From assembly GCF_001665395.1 (NCBI RefSeq), contig NZ_LZSG01000043.1, positions 1 to 50,996 on the forward strand: DNA of 50,996 bases. The letters run 5' to 3'. Below, in pieces: positions 17,984 through 26,308 of this stretch. The DNA comes from Mycobacterium sp. 1164966.3. GTDB taxonomy: Bacteria > Actinomycetota > Actinomycetes > Mycobacteriales > Mycobacteriaceae. The stretch's first letter is position 1. Each line of letters begins with the position of its first letter. The notes under the pieces were generated by a model. That model did not search any database, had not been told where the DNA came from, and saw only the letters and a list, made by a program, of their open reading frames with translations. The position numbers and the translations under genes were made by a program.

Positions 17984-18670
17984 GTGAAGCTGCTGGGCCG
18001 CAAGAAGGGCCAAGAGGATGGCCGCGACGGTGGCCGAGAGACACCGTCCACATCCGAAGACGCCGTCGTCGCACCGGCGCGCGGGTCGCGCACCACGGGG
18101 CCCAAAGGTCGGCCCACCCCCAAGCGCGACGCCGCCAGGCGCGGCGTCCGGAAGGGCCCGGTCGCACCGGCACCCATGACTGCCGCCGAGGCGCGGGCCA
18201 GGCGCAAATCGCTGGCCGGTCCCAAGCTGAGCCGGGAGGAACGGCGTGCCGAAAGAGCCGCCAGCCGGGCGCGGATGACCGAACGCCGCGAGCGCATGAT
18301 GGCCGGTGAAGAGGCCTATCTGCTGCCGCGCGATCAGGGTCCGATTCGCCGCTACGTGCGCGACGTCGTGGATGCCCGGCGCAATGTGCTCGGCCTATTC
18401 ATGCCGTCGGCGTTGGCGCTGTTGTTCATCATGTTCGCGGTGCCGCCGCTGCAGCTCTACATCTCCCCGGCGATGCTGATTCTGATGGCCGTGATGGGTA
18501 TCGACGCGTTCGTTCTGGGTCGCAAAGTCGGCAGGATGGTCGACGAGAAATTCCCGACCAACACTGAAAGCCATTGGAAGCTGGGTGTTTACGCCGCAGG
18601 CCGAGCCTCCCAGCTGCGCCGGACGCGCACGCCCAGGCCCCAAGTCAAACGTGGCGCCGATGTCGGCTAA
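17984..18670 (+). CDS. DUF3043 membrane protein (Rv2206-like)
   Basis: A 228-residue protein. The first 120 residues are very basic and charged (RKKGQEDGRDGG, then SREERRAERAASRARMTERR). After RDQGPIRRYVRDVVDARRN come two adjacent membrane helices (SALALLFIMFAVPPLQLYI and a second beginning MLILMAVMGIDAFVLG). This matches the actinobacterial DUF3043 family. GTG 17984 is the start. cobU begins 27 bases later, so it may share a transcript with the cobalamin genes. No function is known. Confidence 0.85.
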   Translation: MKLLGRKKGQEDGRDGGRETPSTSEDAVVAPARGSRTTGPKGRPTPKRDAARRGVRKGPVAPAPMTAAEARARRKSLAGPKLSREERRAERAASRARMTERRERMMAGEEAYLLPRDQGPIRRYVRDVVDARRNVLGLFMPSALALLFIMFAVPPLQLYISPAMLILMAVMGIDAFVLGRKVGRMVDEKFPTNTESHWKLGVYAAGRASQLRRTRTPRPQVKRGADVG

Positions 18671-18697
18671 AAGCGCGACGAAAGCCGTCTGACGCCG

Positions 18698-19240
18698 GTG
18701 CGCACGCTGGTGCTCGGCGGGATCCGGTCGGGCAAATCCCGCTGGGCGGAGGAAACCATCGCGGAGTTACTGGCACCTGATGAGCCGGTGTGTTACCTGG
18801 CCGCGGGCTCGGCCGCAGCAGCCGACGCGGAGTGGGCACAGCGGGTCGCCAAGCATCGCGACCGCCGGCCCGCGCATTGGTCGACCATCGAAACCGATGA
18901 TGTCGCAACACAATTGCGGCGGTCCCCGGGTATGCCGACGCTGGTCGACGATCTCGGCGCGTGGCTGACCAACGTGCTGGACCGCTGCCAGGCGTGGGAC
19001 GACGGTCCGGCGATGGTTTCGGTCCAGCAGATGATCGACGACATGATCGCCGCGGTCAGCACGTTCGGTTCGACGCTGATGCTCGTCAGCCCGGAGGTTG
19101 GGTTGACCGTCGTGCCAGCCACCGCGTCGGGGCGGCGGTTCGCCGACGAACTGGGGAGCCTCAACCAGCGGGTGGCGGCGTTGTGCGAACGGGTGGTGTT
19201 GGTAGTGGCGGGGCAGGCCGTGCCGATCAAGCCGTCGTGA
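18698..19240 (+). CDS. cobU: adenosylcobinamide kinase/guanylyltransferase
   Basis: A 180-residue CobU/CobP. The P-loop GGIRSGKSRWAEE occupies residues 7-19; the family block TLVDDLGAWLTNVL and the C-terminal SPEVGLTVVPATASGRRFADELGSL-type segment (SPEVGLTVVP then FADELGSLNQRVA) follow. It phosphorylates adenosylcobinamide and then activates it with GMP for joining to alpha-ribazole phosphate by CobS. The stop overlaps the cobT start (GTGA). From memory, H37Rv cobU (Rv0254c) is at a different locus, so the cobU-cobT-cobS arrangement here is a difference worth noting. Confidence 0.92.
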   Translation: MRTLVLGGIRSGKSRWAEETIAELLAPDEPVCYLAAGSAAAADAEWAQRVAKHRDRRPAHWSTIETDDVATQLRRSPGMPTLVDDLGAWLTNVLDRCQAWDDGPAMVSVQQMIDDMIAAVSTFGSTLMLVSPEVGLTVVPATASGRRFADELGSLNQRVAALCERVVLVVAGQAVPIKPS

Positions 19241-20304
19241 ACCTGATGGAATTCGCGCCCGTGGAGCCGCCGGACCGGGACGCCGCCGCAGCCGCCCGGG
19301 TCCGCCAGGACACGTTGACCAAGCCGAAGGGCGCGCTGGGCCGCATGGAGGAACTGTCGATCTGGGTAGCCGCGTGCCAGGGTCAGTGCCCGCCCCGAGA
19401 TTTCCAGCGTGCGCGGGTGGTGGTGTTCGCCGGTGACCACGGTGTCGCCCGGTCCGGGGTGTCGGCTTATCCACCGGAAGTGACCGCTCAGATGGTCGCC
19501 AATATCGAGGCCGGCGGGGCCGCGATCAACGCACTGGCCGGTGTGGCCGGCGCGACGGTGCGCGTCGTCGACCTGTCCGTGGACGCCGACGCTTTGTCTG
19601 AACAGGTCGGCGCCCACAAGGTGCGGCGCAGCAGCGGCGATATCGCCGTCGAGGACGCGTTGACCGAAGACGAGGCGGTTGGTGCGATCGAGGCCGGCCG
19701 GCGCATCGCCGACGAGGAGGTCGACGGCGGGGCCGACTTGTTGATCGCCGGCGACATGGGAATCGGGAACACCACTCCCGCAGCGGTTCTGGTGGCAGCG
19801 CTGACCAACTCCGAGCCGGTGGCCGTGGTCGGCTTCGGGACCGGGATCGACGACGCCGGGTGGGCCCGCAAGACGGCGGCAGTGCGCGATGCGCTGTTCC
19901 GGGCGCGACCGGTGTTGCACGACCCGATCGGTTTGCTGCGCTGCTGTGGCGGCGCGGATTTGGCCGCCCTGGCGGGCTTCTGCGCGCAGGCCGCCGTACG
20001 GCGGACTCCGCTGGTGCTGGACGGCATGGCGGTGACGGCCGCCGCGCTGGTCTCCGAACGACTGGCGCCCGGCGCCCGGATGTGGTGGCAGGCCGGTCAC
20101 CGGTCCACCGAGCCGGGTCACAGCCTGGCCCTGGCGTCGCTCATGCTGGACCCGATCCTGGACCTGGGCATGCGGCTGGGCGAGGGTACCGGTGCCGCAG
20201 TGGCATTGCCGGTGCTGCGCGGCGGGGTGGCGACACTGTCGGGCATGGCGACGTTTCAGGAAGCTGGTGTCACGTCCCCTGTACCCGGCCCCGCCACCTC
20301 GTGA
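19237..20304 (+). CDS. cobT: nicotinate-nucleotide-dimethylbenzimidazole phosphoribosyltransferase
   Basis: A 355-residue CobT that makes alpha-ribazole 5'-phosphate, the lower-ligand precursor of cobalamin. Family features are the N-terminal DTLTKPKGALGRMEEL, VVVFAGDHGVARSGVSAYP, LLIAGDMGIGNTTPAA and WWQAGHRSTEPGH. GTG 19237 overlaps the cobU stop; an in-frame ATG at 19246 is a possible alternative. The stop overlaps cobS by four bases. Confidence 0.95.
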   Translation: MNLMEFAPVEPPDRDAAAAARVRQDTLTKPKGALGRMEELSIWVAACQGQCPPRDFQRARVVVFAGDHGVARSGVSAYPPEVTAQMVANIEAGGAAINALAGVAGATVRVVDLSVDADALSEQVGAHKVRRSSGDIAVEDALTEDEAVGAIEAGRRIADEEVDGGADLLIAGDMGIGNTTPAAVLVAALTNSEPVAVVGFGTGIDDAGWARKTAAVRDALFRARPVLHDPIGLLRCCGGADLAALAGFCAQAAVRRTPLVLDGMAVTAAALVSERLAPGARMWWQAGHRSTEPGHSLALASLMLDPILDLGMRLGEGTGAAVALPVLRGGVATLSGMATFQEAGVTSPVPGPATS

Positions 20305-21041
20305 TGCGTTCGCTGGCAGCGGCTTTCGCGTTCGCAACGGTCATGCCGGTGCCGCGCGCCGAGGGGGTCGCGATGGGCCGTGGCGGCATGACCGCGCTGC
20401 CGGTGGTCGGCGCCGCGCTCGGTGGGCTGGCGGCCGCGGTGTCGTGGGCCGGCGCGCACATGTTCGGGCCGTCCAGCCCGCTGTCCGGCCTGCTGGCGGT
20501 GACGGCGCTGCTGCTCGCCACCCGGGGTCTGCACATCGACGGCGTCGCGGATACCGCCGACGGGCTGGGCTGCTACGGGCCGCCGCAGCGGGCGCTGGCC
20601 GTGATGCGCGAGGGGTCGACGGGACCGTTCGGGGTGGCCGCGGTGGTGCTGGTGATCCTGCTGCAGGGGCTGGCATTCTCCCGGCTGGGGCTCCCGGCGA
20701 TTGCCGTGTCGGTGTTCGCCGGCCGGGTGGCCGCGGTGCTGGCTTGCCGGCGCTCGGTGCCCGCGGCCGACGGCAGCTCCCTCGGCGTGCGGGTCGCCGG
20801 CACCCAGTCCACGCCGGTGGTGGCGGCCTGGCTTGCGGTGCTGCTGGCCGTCGCGGTGCCCGCTGACGCACGACTCTGGCAGGGGCCGGTTGCGGTGCTG
20901 GTGGCGATTTGTTGCGGCGCGGGGTTGGTGGCGCACTGCGTGCGCCGGTTCGGCGGTATCACCGGCGACGTGCTGGGCGCCGCGATCGAGCTCACCACGA
21001 CGGTGTGCGCCGTGGCATTGGCGGCTTTGGTGCGCACCTAA
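20301..21041 (+). CDS. cobS: adenosylcobinamide-GDP ribazoletransferase (cobalamin synthase)
   Basis: A 246-residue membrane enzyme that joins GDP-cobinamide and alpha-ribazole phosphate. It has several hydrophobic segments and the family blocks TRGLHIDGVADTADGLGC, DGSTGPFG-like EGSTGPFGVAAVV and RFGGITGDVLGA. The Asp-rich DGVADTADG binds Mg. The start overlaps the cobT stop (GTGA). In H37Rv (from memory) an integral membrane gene, Rv2209, lies between cobS and ilvE; it is absent here, where ilvE converges after 29 bases. Confidence 0.95.
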   Translation: MMRSLAAAFAFATVMPVPRAEGVAMGRGGMTALPVVGAALGGLAAAVSWAGAHMFGPSSPLSGLLAVTALLLATRGLHIDGVADTADGLGCYGPPQRALAVMREGSTGPFGVAAVVLVILLQGLAFSRLGLPAIAVSVFAGRVAAVLACRRSVPAADGSSLGVRVAGTQSTPVVAAWLAVLLAVAVPADARLWQGPVAVLVAICCGAGLVAHCVRRFGGITGDVLGAAIELTTTVCAVALAALVRT

Positions 21042-21070
21042 TCGCCGAACGTCACGCTCGAGCGCGGGTC

Positions 21071-22177
21071 CTAACCCAGTCGCGTCATCCAGCCGTGGGT
21101 GTCGGCGAAGGTGCCGCGCTGGATGCCGGTCAGGGTGTCGCGCAGGGCCATCGTCACCTCACCGGATTTGCCGTCGGCGATGGTGAATTCGCTGTCCCCG
21201 TACTTGACCCGCCCGATCGGCGTGATGACCGCGGCGGTACCGCAGGCGAACACCTCGGTGATCTCCCCGGCGGCGGTTTTCTTCTGCCACTCGTCGATGT
21301 CGATCTTGCGTTCCTCGATGGCGAACCCGGCGTCAGTGGCCAACTGCAGCAACGAATCCCGGGTAATGCCGGGCAACAGCGAGCCGGACAGCTCGGGTGT
21401 GACCAGTCGTGCCGATCCGCCGCTTCCGAACACGAAGAAGATGTTCATCCCGCCCATCTCTTCGACGAAGCGACGTTCGACGGCATCCAGCCACACCACC
21501 TGGTCGCAGCCGTGCTCGGCGGCTTCGGCCTGGGCCAGCAGCGAGGCGGCATAGTTACCGCCGAACTTGGCCGCGCCGGTGCCCCCGGGGCTGGCCCGCA
21601 CATACTCCGTCGACACCCAGACGGTGACAGGATTGATGCCGCCCTTGAAGTACGCCCCGGCCGGCGAGGCGATCAGCAGGTACCGGTACTCCTTGGCCGG
21701 CCGCACCCCGAGGCCCGGCTCGGTGGCGAAGACGAACGGTCGCAGATACAGCGCTTCCTCGCCGCCGGCCCGCGGCACCCAGGCGTTGTCGACGGCGATG
21801 AGCTGGCATAGCGATTCGATGAACACCCCGTCGGGCAGTTGGGGAATCGCCAGCCGCCGCGCCGACGAGTGCAACCGGGCGGCGTTGGCGTCCGGACGAA
21901 AGGACACGATCGACCCGTCCGCCCAGCGGTAGGCCTTGAGGCCCTCGAACACTTCCTGCGCGTAGTGCAGCACAATCGCCGACGGATCCAGCTCGATCGG
22001 GCCGTAGCCGATGACCCGCGCGTTGTGCCAGCCTTTTCCGTCCAGATAGTCGATCGACACCATGTGATCGGTGTGGTATTTGCCGAAGCCGGGGTCAGTC
22101 AGGATCGATTCACGTTCGGCGCGGGTGGCCGGATTTGTCGCGGGCGAAACCGTGAACTCGAGGGAGCCGCGGGTCAT
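21071..22177 (-). CDS. ilvE: branched-chain amino acid aminotransferase
   Basis: A 368-residue fold-type IV PLP enzyme that makes Leu, Ile and Val from their 2-oxo acids. Key blocks are LHYAQEVFEGLKAYRW, EALYLRPFVFATEP, and GTGAAKFGGNYAASL with the PLP-binding Lys. The C-terminal part has LLPGITRDSLLQLA and EVFACGTAAVITPIG. ATG 22177 matches the M. tuberculosis length exactly. gcvT is 56 bases upstream on the same strand. Confidence 0.96.
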   Translation of the reverse strand: MTRGSLEFTVSPATNPATRAERESILTDPGFGKYHTDHMVSIDYLDGKGWHNARVIGYGPIELDPSAIVLHYAQEVFEGLKAYRWADGSIVSFRPDANAARLHSSARRLAIPQLPDGVFIESLCQLIAVDNAWVPRAGGEEALYLRPFVFATEPGLGVRPAKEYRYLLIASPAGAYFKGGINPVTVWVSTEYVRASPGGTGAAKFGGNYAASLLAQAEAAEHGCDQVVWLDAVERRFVEEMGGMNIFFVFGSGGSARLVTPELSGSLLPGITRDSLLQLATDAGFAIEERKIDIDEWQKKTAAGEITEVFACGTAAVITPIGRVKYGDSEFTIADGKSGEVTMALRDTLTGIQRGTFADTHGWMTRLG

Positions 22178-22233
22178 GGCGCTGATTGTATCCCCGGGTG
22201 CCAATTGATATTTGCCGTGCAAATGCTGGTCCG

Positions 22234-23328
22234 CTACCGGGTCTTGACGGCGACGAACGGCGGTCGCACCACTTCGCACTCCACGGGACGGCCCCGCACG
22301 TCGACGATGATTCGCTGGCCGTCCTCGACGCCGGCGTCGGTGTCGATGAGCGCCAACCCGATTCCGATCTGCAGGGTCGGCGAGAACGTACCCGAGGTGG
22401 TGACCCCCACCGGTGCGTCGCCGGCGAGCACCCTCAGCCCGGGACGTAGCACACCGCGACCGACCATGCGCAGTCCGCGCAGCAGCCGCGGTGGCCCGGC
22501 CTCCTTCTCGGCGAGCAGCGCGTCACGGCCGAAGAACGCCTCCTTCTTCCAGCCGACCGCCCACCCGCAGCGGGCCTGCAGCGGCGAGATATCCAGCGAA
22601 AGCTCGTGGCCGTGCAGCGGATAACCCATCTCGGTGCGCAGCGTGTCACGTGCCCCCAGTCCCGCGGGCTCACCGCCGGCATCCGCGACAGCCGCCACGA
22701 GGGCATCGAACACGACTCCCGCCGACTCCCACGGTGGCAGCAGTTCGTAACCGTGCTCGCCGGTGTAGCCCGTGCGGCAGACCCGCACCGGCACCCCGGA
22801 ATAGGAGGCATCGGCATAGCCCATGTAATCCATGTCGGCGGGCAGCGCCAGCGCGGCCAGCACATCCGTCGAACGAGGACCTTGTACGGCCAGCACCGCA
22901 TACGACCGATGCTGGTTGCTGATGTTCAGCCCAGTGGGCGCGGCGGCCTGCAGCGCGTCGACCACGGCGGCGGTGTTAGCGGCGTTGGGCACCAGAAAGA
23001 TCTCGTCGTCGTCCACGTAGTAGGCGATCAGGTCGTCGATGACGCCGCCAGATTCGGTGCAGCACAACGTATATTGCGCTTTGCCCGGCCCGATGCGGCT
23101 CAGGTCGTTGGTGAGCGCGGAGTTGACGAACTGCGCCGCACCCGGCCCGCGGACCAATGCCTTGCCCAGATGACTGACGTCGAACAGGCCGACGGCGTTG
23201 CGGGTGGCGTTGTGTTCGCTGACCGTTCCGGCGTACGACACCGGCATCAGCCAGCCGCTGAACTCGGCGAAATTCGCACCCAGCTCACGATGACGGTCTT
23301 CCAGTGGTCCGTGCTGCAGGTCGGTCAC
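22234..23328 (-). CDS. gcvT: glycine cleavage system T protein (aminomethyltransferase)
   Basis: A 364-residue folate-dependent T protein that releases ammonia and passes the methylene group from the H protein to tetrahydrofolate. Visible signatures are SGWLMPVSYAG, VGLFDVSHLGK, YTLCCTESGGVIDDLI and GYTGEHGYELLPPWE. The GTG start at 23328 begins MTDLQHGPLEDRHREL. No gcvP or gcvH is nearby. Lipoyl synthesis genes 11 kb away serve the H protein among others. It diverges from the cyclase gene with starts only 44 bases apart. Confidence 0.94.
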   Translation of the reverse strand: MTDLQHGPLEDRHRELGANFAEFSGWLMPVSYAGTVSEHNATRNAVGLFDVSHLGKALVRGPGAAQFVNSALTNDLSRIGPGKAQYTLCCTESGGVIDDLIAYYVDDDEIFLVPNAANTAAVVDALQAAAPTGLNISNQHRSYAVLAVQGPRSTDVLAALALPADMDYMGYADASYSGVPVRVCRTGYTGEHGYELLPPWESAGVVFDALVAAVADAGGEPAGLGARDTLRTEMGYPLHGHELSLDISPLQARCGWAVGWKKEAFFGRDALLAEKEAGPPRLLRGLRMVGRGVLRPGLRVLAGDAPVGVTTSGTFSPTLQIGIGLALIDTDAGVEDGQRIIVDVRGRPVECEVVRPPFVAVKTR

Positions 23329-23372
23329 GTCGTCTCACCCTAATGAGGGGTATTGCTGGCAGACTTGGGCAG

Positions 23373-24566
23373 GTGTCCGATGCTGCGACTGATGGTGGCG
23401 ACCCGTCCCCCGGCTTCGCGGGGGTGCCCCCACGCCCGGCATCGCCGCGCTCGCGATCGCCACTGGACTTCGACGCACTCGAGGCGGCCGGAATCAAGAA
23501 CGCGCGCGAGCGTGCCGACCTGATCAAGTACCTGGACGACCTTGGCTTCACCGTCGAAGAGATGGCCGAGGCAGAGCAGCGAGGCCGGCTGTTCGGGCTG
23601 GCCGGGGATGTGCTGTCGTGGTCGGGGCGGCCGATCTACACGTTTGAGACCGCGGCCGAACAACTCGGGGTGGCGCCCGAGGAGGTCGCGCACGCGTGGG
23701 CTCTGCTCGGTTTGACGGTGGCCAGTCCGGACATCCCGGCGCTGAGCCAGGCCGATGTCGACGCTCTGACGACGTGGGTGGCCATCAAATCGGTGCTGGG
23801 TGAGGACGGTGCATTCGGCATGCTGCGGGTGCTCGGCGCCACGATGTCGCGGCTCGCGGAGGCCGAGTCGACTGTGATCCGCGCCGGGACGCCGGACATC
23901 CAGATGACCCACACCCACGACGAGCTCGCCACGGCCCAGGCTTATCGCGCGGTCGCGGAGTTCGTCCCGCGGATTGGGGCATTGATCGACGTTGTCCATC
24001 GCCACCACCTGATCAGCGCACGCACCCACTTCGAGGGCGTTCTTCGCGACACGACGGCAAGCGTGGTGTGTGGCGTCGGTTTTGCGGATCTGTCCGGCTT
24101 CACTGCGCTCACTCAGGCGCTTGCACCCGCGGAATTGTCGTACCTACTCAACGAATTCGCCGGCACCGTCTCAGAGGTGGTGCATGCCGACGGTGGCCGG
24201 GTGGTGAAGTTCATCGGCGACGAGGTGATGTGGGTGTGCGGGTCGCCGGAGCGCCTTGCGCAAGCGGCGGTCGATCTCGTCGACCATCCGCGGGGACGCG
24301 AGGAGGGTCTGCAAGTCCGGGCGGGGCTTGCCTACGGCACGGTACTGGCCATCAATGGCGACTATTTCGGCAGTCCGGTCAACCTGGCGGCGCGTCTGGT
24401 GGCGGCGGCCGCGCCATGTCAGATTCTGGCGTCGGCAGAGCTGCACGATCAACTACCGGACTGGCCTGCCAAGGCGCATGGCCCATTGCAGCTCAAGGGT
24501 TTTGACGCCCCGGTGACCGCCTTCGAGCTGCATAGCGGGGACGCTGTCGACGCCAGGCCTGGCTGA
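23373..24566 (+). CDS. class III adenylate cyclase (Rv2212-like)
   Basis: A soluble cyclase with an N-terminal regulatory region (about residues 31-205) and a C-terminal CHD catalytic domain. FADLSGFTALTQ and KFIGDEVMWV carry the two metal-binding Asp; HADGGRVVKF and VRAGLAYGTVLAINGDYFGSPVNLAARL complete the domain. It likely makes cAMP. The start is uncertain. Similarity to Rv2212 begins at LDFDALEAAG (codon at 23463, CTG), and the 30 residues from GTG 23373 are encoded partly by a GC-rich palindrome (23405-23433). Starts at 23343 (ATG) are also possible. Confidence 0.85.
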   Translation: MSDAATDGGDPSPGFAGVPPRPASPRSRSPLDFDALEAAGIKNARERADLIKYLDDLGFTVEEMAEAEQRGRLFGLAGDVLSWSGRPIYTFETAAEQLGVAPEEVAHAWALLGLTVASPDIPALSQADVDALTTWVAIKSVLGEDGAFGMLRVLGATMSRLAEAESTVIRAGTPDIQMTHTHDELATAQAYRAVAEFVPRIGALIDVVHRHHLISARTHFEGVLRDTTASVVCGVGFADLSGFTALTQALAPAELSYLLNEFAGTVSEVVHADGGRVVKFIGDEVMWVCGSPERLAQAAVDLVDHPRGREEGLQVRAGLAYGTVLAINGDYFGSPVNLAARLVAAAAPCQILASAELHDQLPDWPAKAHGPLQLKGFDAPVTAFELHSGDAVDARPG

Positions 24567-24586
24567 GGTGGCTAGGGTGATTGCAC

Positions 24587-26134
24587 GTGACCACCGAATC
24601 GGGCTACCAATCACCAACCGTCACCGTTGCCGGCTCGCTGCCCAAGCGCAGTGCGGGTTCCTCGGTCTTGCTGGTGCCGGTCGTCTCGACCGGCGAAGAC
24701 GACAGGCCGGGGGCAGTCGTCGCGGCGGCCGAGCCATTCCTGTCCGCCGACGTGGTGGCGGAGATCGAGGACGGCCTGCACGCCCTGGATGCCACCGGCG
24801 CCAGTGAACAGGTACACCGTCTGGTGGTGCCGTCGCTGCCGGTGGGCAGTGTGCTGACGGTCGGCTTGGGCAAGCCCCGCCACGAGTGGGCGTCGGACAC
24901 CATCCGGCGGGCCGCCGGTGTGGCCGCCCGATCACTGGGCAACGCCGAGACGGTCATCACCACCCTGGGCGAGTTGCCGGGCGATGGCATCGGCTCGGCC
25001 GCCGTCGAGGGGCTGGTCCTGGGCGCCTACCGATTCAGCGCGTTCCGCAGCGCCAAGACCGCGCCGAAGGACAGTGGGTTGCGCCGAATCACCGTGCTGA
25101 GTACCGCGAAGGACGCCAAGAAGCGGAGTGACCACGGCGCGGCCGTCGCGACCGCCGTCGCCACCGCCCGCGACTTGGTCAACACTCCGCCGAGCCATCT
25201 GTTTCCCGCCGAATTCGCAAAGCGAGCAAAGGCTTTGGGCGAAGCCGCCGGCCTCGAGGTGGAGGTGCTCGACGACAAGGCGCTGCGTAAGGCCGGCTAC
25301 GGCGGAGTGATCGGCGTCGGGCAGGGCTCGTCGCGGCCGCCGCGGCTGGTGCGGCTGAGCCACCGCGGCTCGCGGCTGGCCAAGAATCCCAAGCAGGCTA
25401 AGAAGGTGGCCCTGGTCGGTAAGGGCATCACCTTTGACACCGGCGGGATCTCCATCAAGCCCGCCGCGTCGATGCACCACATGACCTCGGACATGGGCGG
25501 GGCCGCCGCGGTCATCGCCACCGTGACGCTGGCCGCGCAACTGGAGCTTCCGATCGACGTGATTGCCACCGTCCCGATGGCCGAAAATATGCCGTCGGCC
25601 ACCGCGCAACGTCCCGGTGACGTGCTGACGCAGTACGGCGGCACTACCGTCGAGGTACTCAACACCGACGCGGAGGGCCGGCTGATCCTGGCCGACGCCA
25701 TCGTTCGGGCCTGCGAAGACAATCCCGACTACCTGATCGAGACGTCCACCCTGACCGGCGCACAGACCGTCGCGCTGGGCGCCCGTATTCCCGGCGTGAT
25801 GGGCAGTGACGAATTCCGCGACCGCGTCGCCGCGATCTCGCAACAGGTCGGCGAGAACGGCTGGCCGATGCCGCTGCCCGATGAACTCAAGGACGACCTG
25901 AAGTCCACCGTCGCCGACCTGGCCAATGTCAGCGGGCAGCGTTTCGCCGGCATGCTGGTGGCCGGGGTGTACCTGCGCGAATTCGTCGCCGACGGAGTGC
26001 AGTGGGCCCACATCGATGTCGCCGGCCCCGCATACAACACCGGCAGCGCGTGGGGCTATACCCCCAAGGGCGCCACCGGCGTGCCGACGCGCACCATGTT
26101 CGCGGTGCTGGACGACATCGTGCGGAACGGCTGA
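24587..26134 (+). CDS. pepB: leucyl aminopeptidase (M17)
   Basis: A 515-residue M17 metallo-aminopeptidase; GTG 24587 gives the same length as the M. tuberculosis enzyme. The catalytic C-terminal half has VGKGITFDTGGISIKP, MTSDMGGAAAV and the family signature NTDAEGRLILADA, which supply the two-zinc site and catalytic Lys and Arg. It removes N-terminal residues from peptides in the cytoplasm. The cyclase stop lies 20 bases upstream. A family 1 repeat follows the stop. Confidence 0.95.
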   Translation: MTTESGYQSPTVTVAGSLPKRSAGSSVLLVPVVSTGEDDRPGAVVAAAEPFLSADVVAEIEDGLHALDATGASEQVHRLVVPSLPVGSVLTVGLGKPRHEWASDTIRRAAGVAARSLGNAETVITTLGELPGDGIGSAAVEGLVLGAYRFSAFRSAKTAPKDSGLRRITVLSTAKDAKKRSDHGAAVATAVATARDLVNTPPSHLFPAEFAKRAKALGEAAGLEVEVLDDKALRKAGYGGVIGVGQGSSRPPRLVRLSHRGSRLAKNPKQAKKVALVGKGITFDTGGISIKPAASMHHMTSDMGGAAAVIATVTLAAQLELPIDVIATVPMAENMPSATAQRPGDVLTQYGGTTVEVLNTDAEGRLILADAIVRACEDNPDYLIETSTLTGAQTVALGARIPGVMGSDEFRDRVAAISQQVGENGWPMPLPDELKDDLKSTVADLANVSGQRFAGMLVAGVYLREFVADGVQWAHIDVAGPAYNTGSAWGYTPKGATGVPTRTMFAVLDDIVRNG

Positions 26135-26155
26135 ACCTCTTAGAGCCGAACTTCA

Positions 26156-26287
26156 GTGTGAGCCTATGGCTTTGGTTGTGTATCCACGGCTTTGATTGTG
26201 TAGGTAGGGCGGGGATCAGGCGATTTTCGCGCCCTGGTTTCACCGCCAAAGCCGTGGAATCACAACCAAAGCCGTGACTGCACAGCC
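26156..26287. repeat. palindromic dispersed repeat, family 1, copy 2
   Basis: This lies between the convergent ends of pepB and the FAD oxidoreductase. The left arm has two tandem subunits (GGCTTTGGTTGTG at 26168 and GGCTTTGATTGTG at 26188). The right arm has their complements (GCCAAAGCCGTGGAATCACA at 26245 and CCAAAGCCGTGACTGCACA after it). The core pairs AGGGCG with CGCCCT. It aligns with 8780-8904, sharing AGGG 41 bases and GCCAAAGCC 80-81 bases from the same point. Confidence 0.75.
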
Positions 26288-26308
26288 AAGCCAACTTTCG
26301 GCCGGGCG

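Noticed and set aside
17769..18173. Long 5' extension of the glycerate kinase frame.
   Set aside because: No family similarity, it overlaps the divergent DUF3043 gene, and ATG 17768 gives the expected length.
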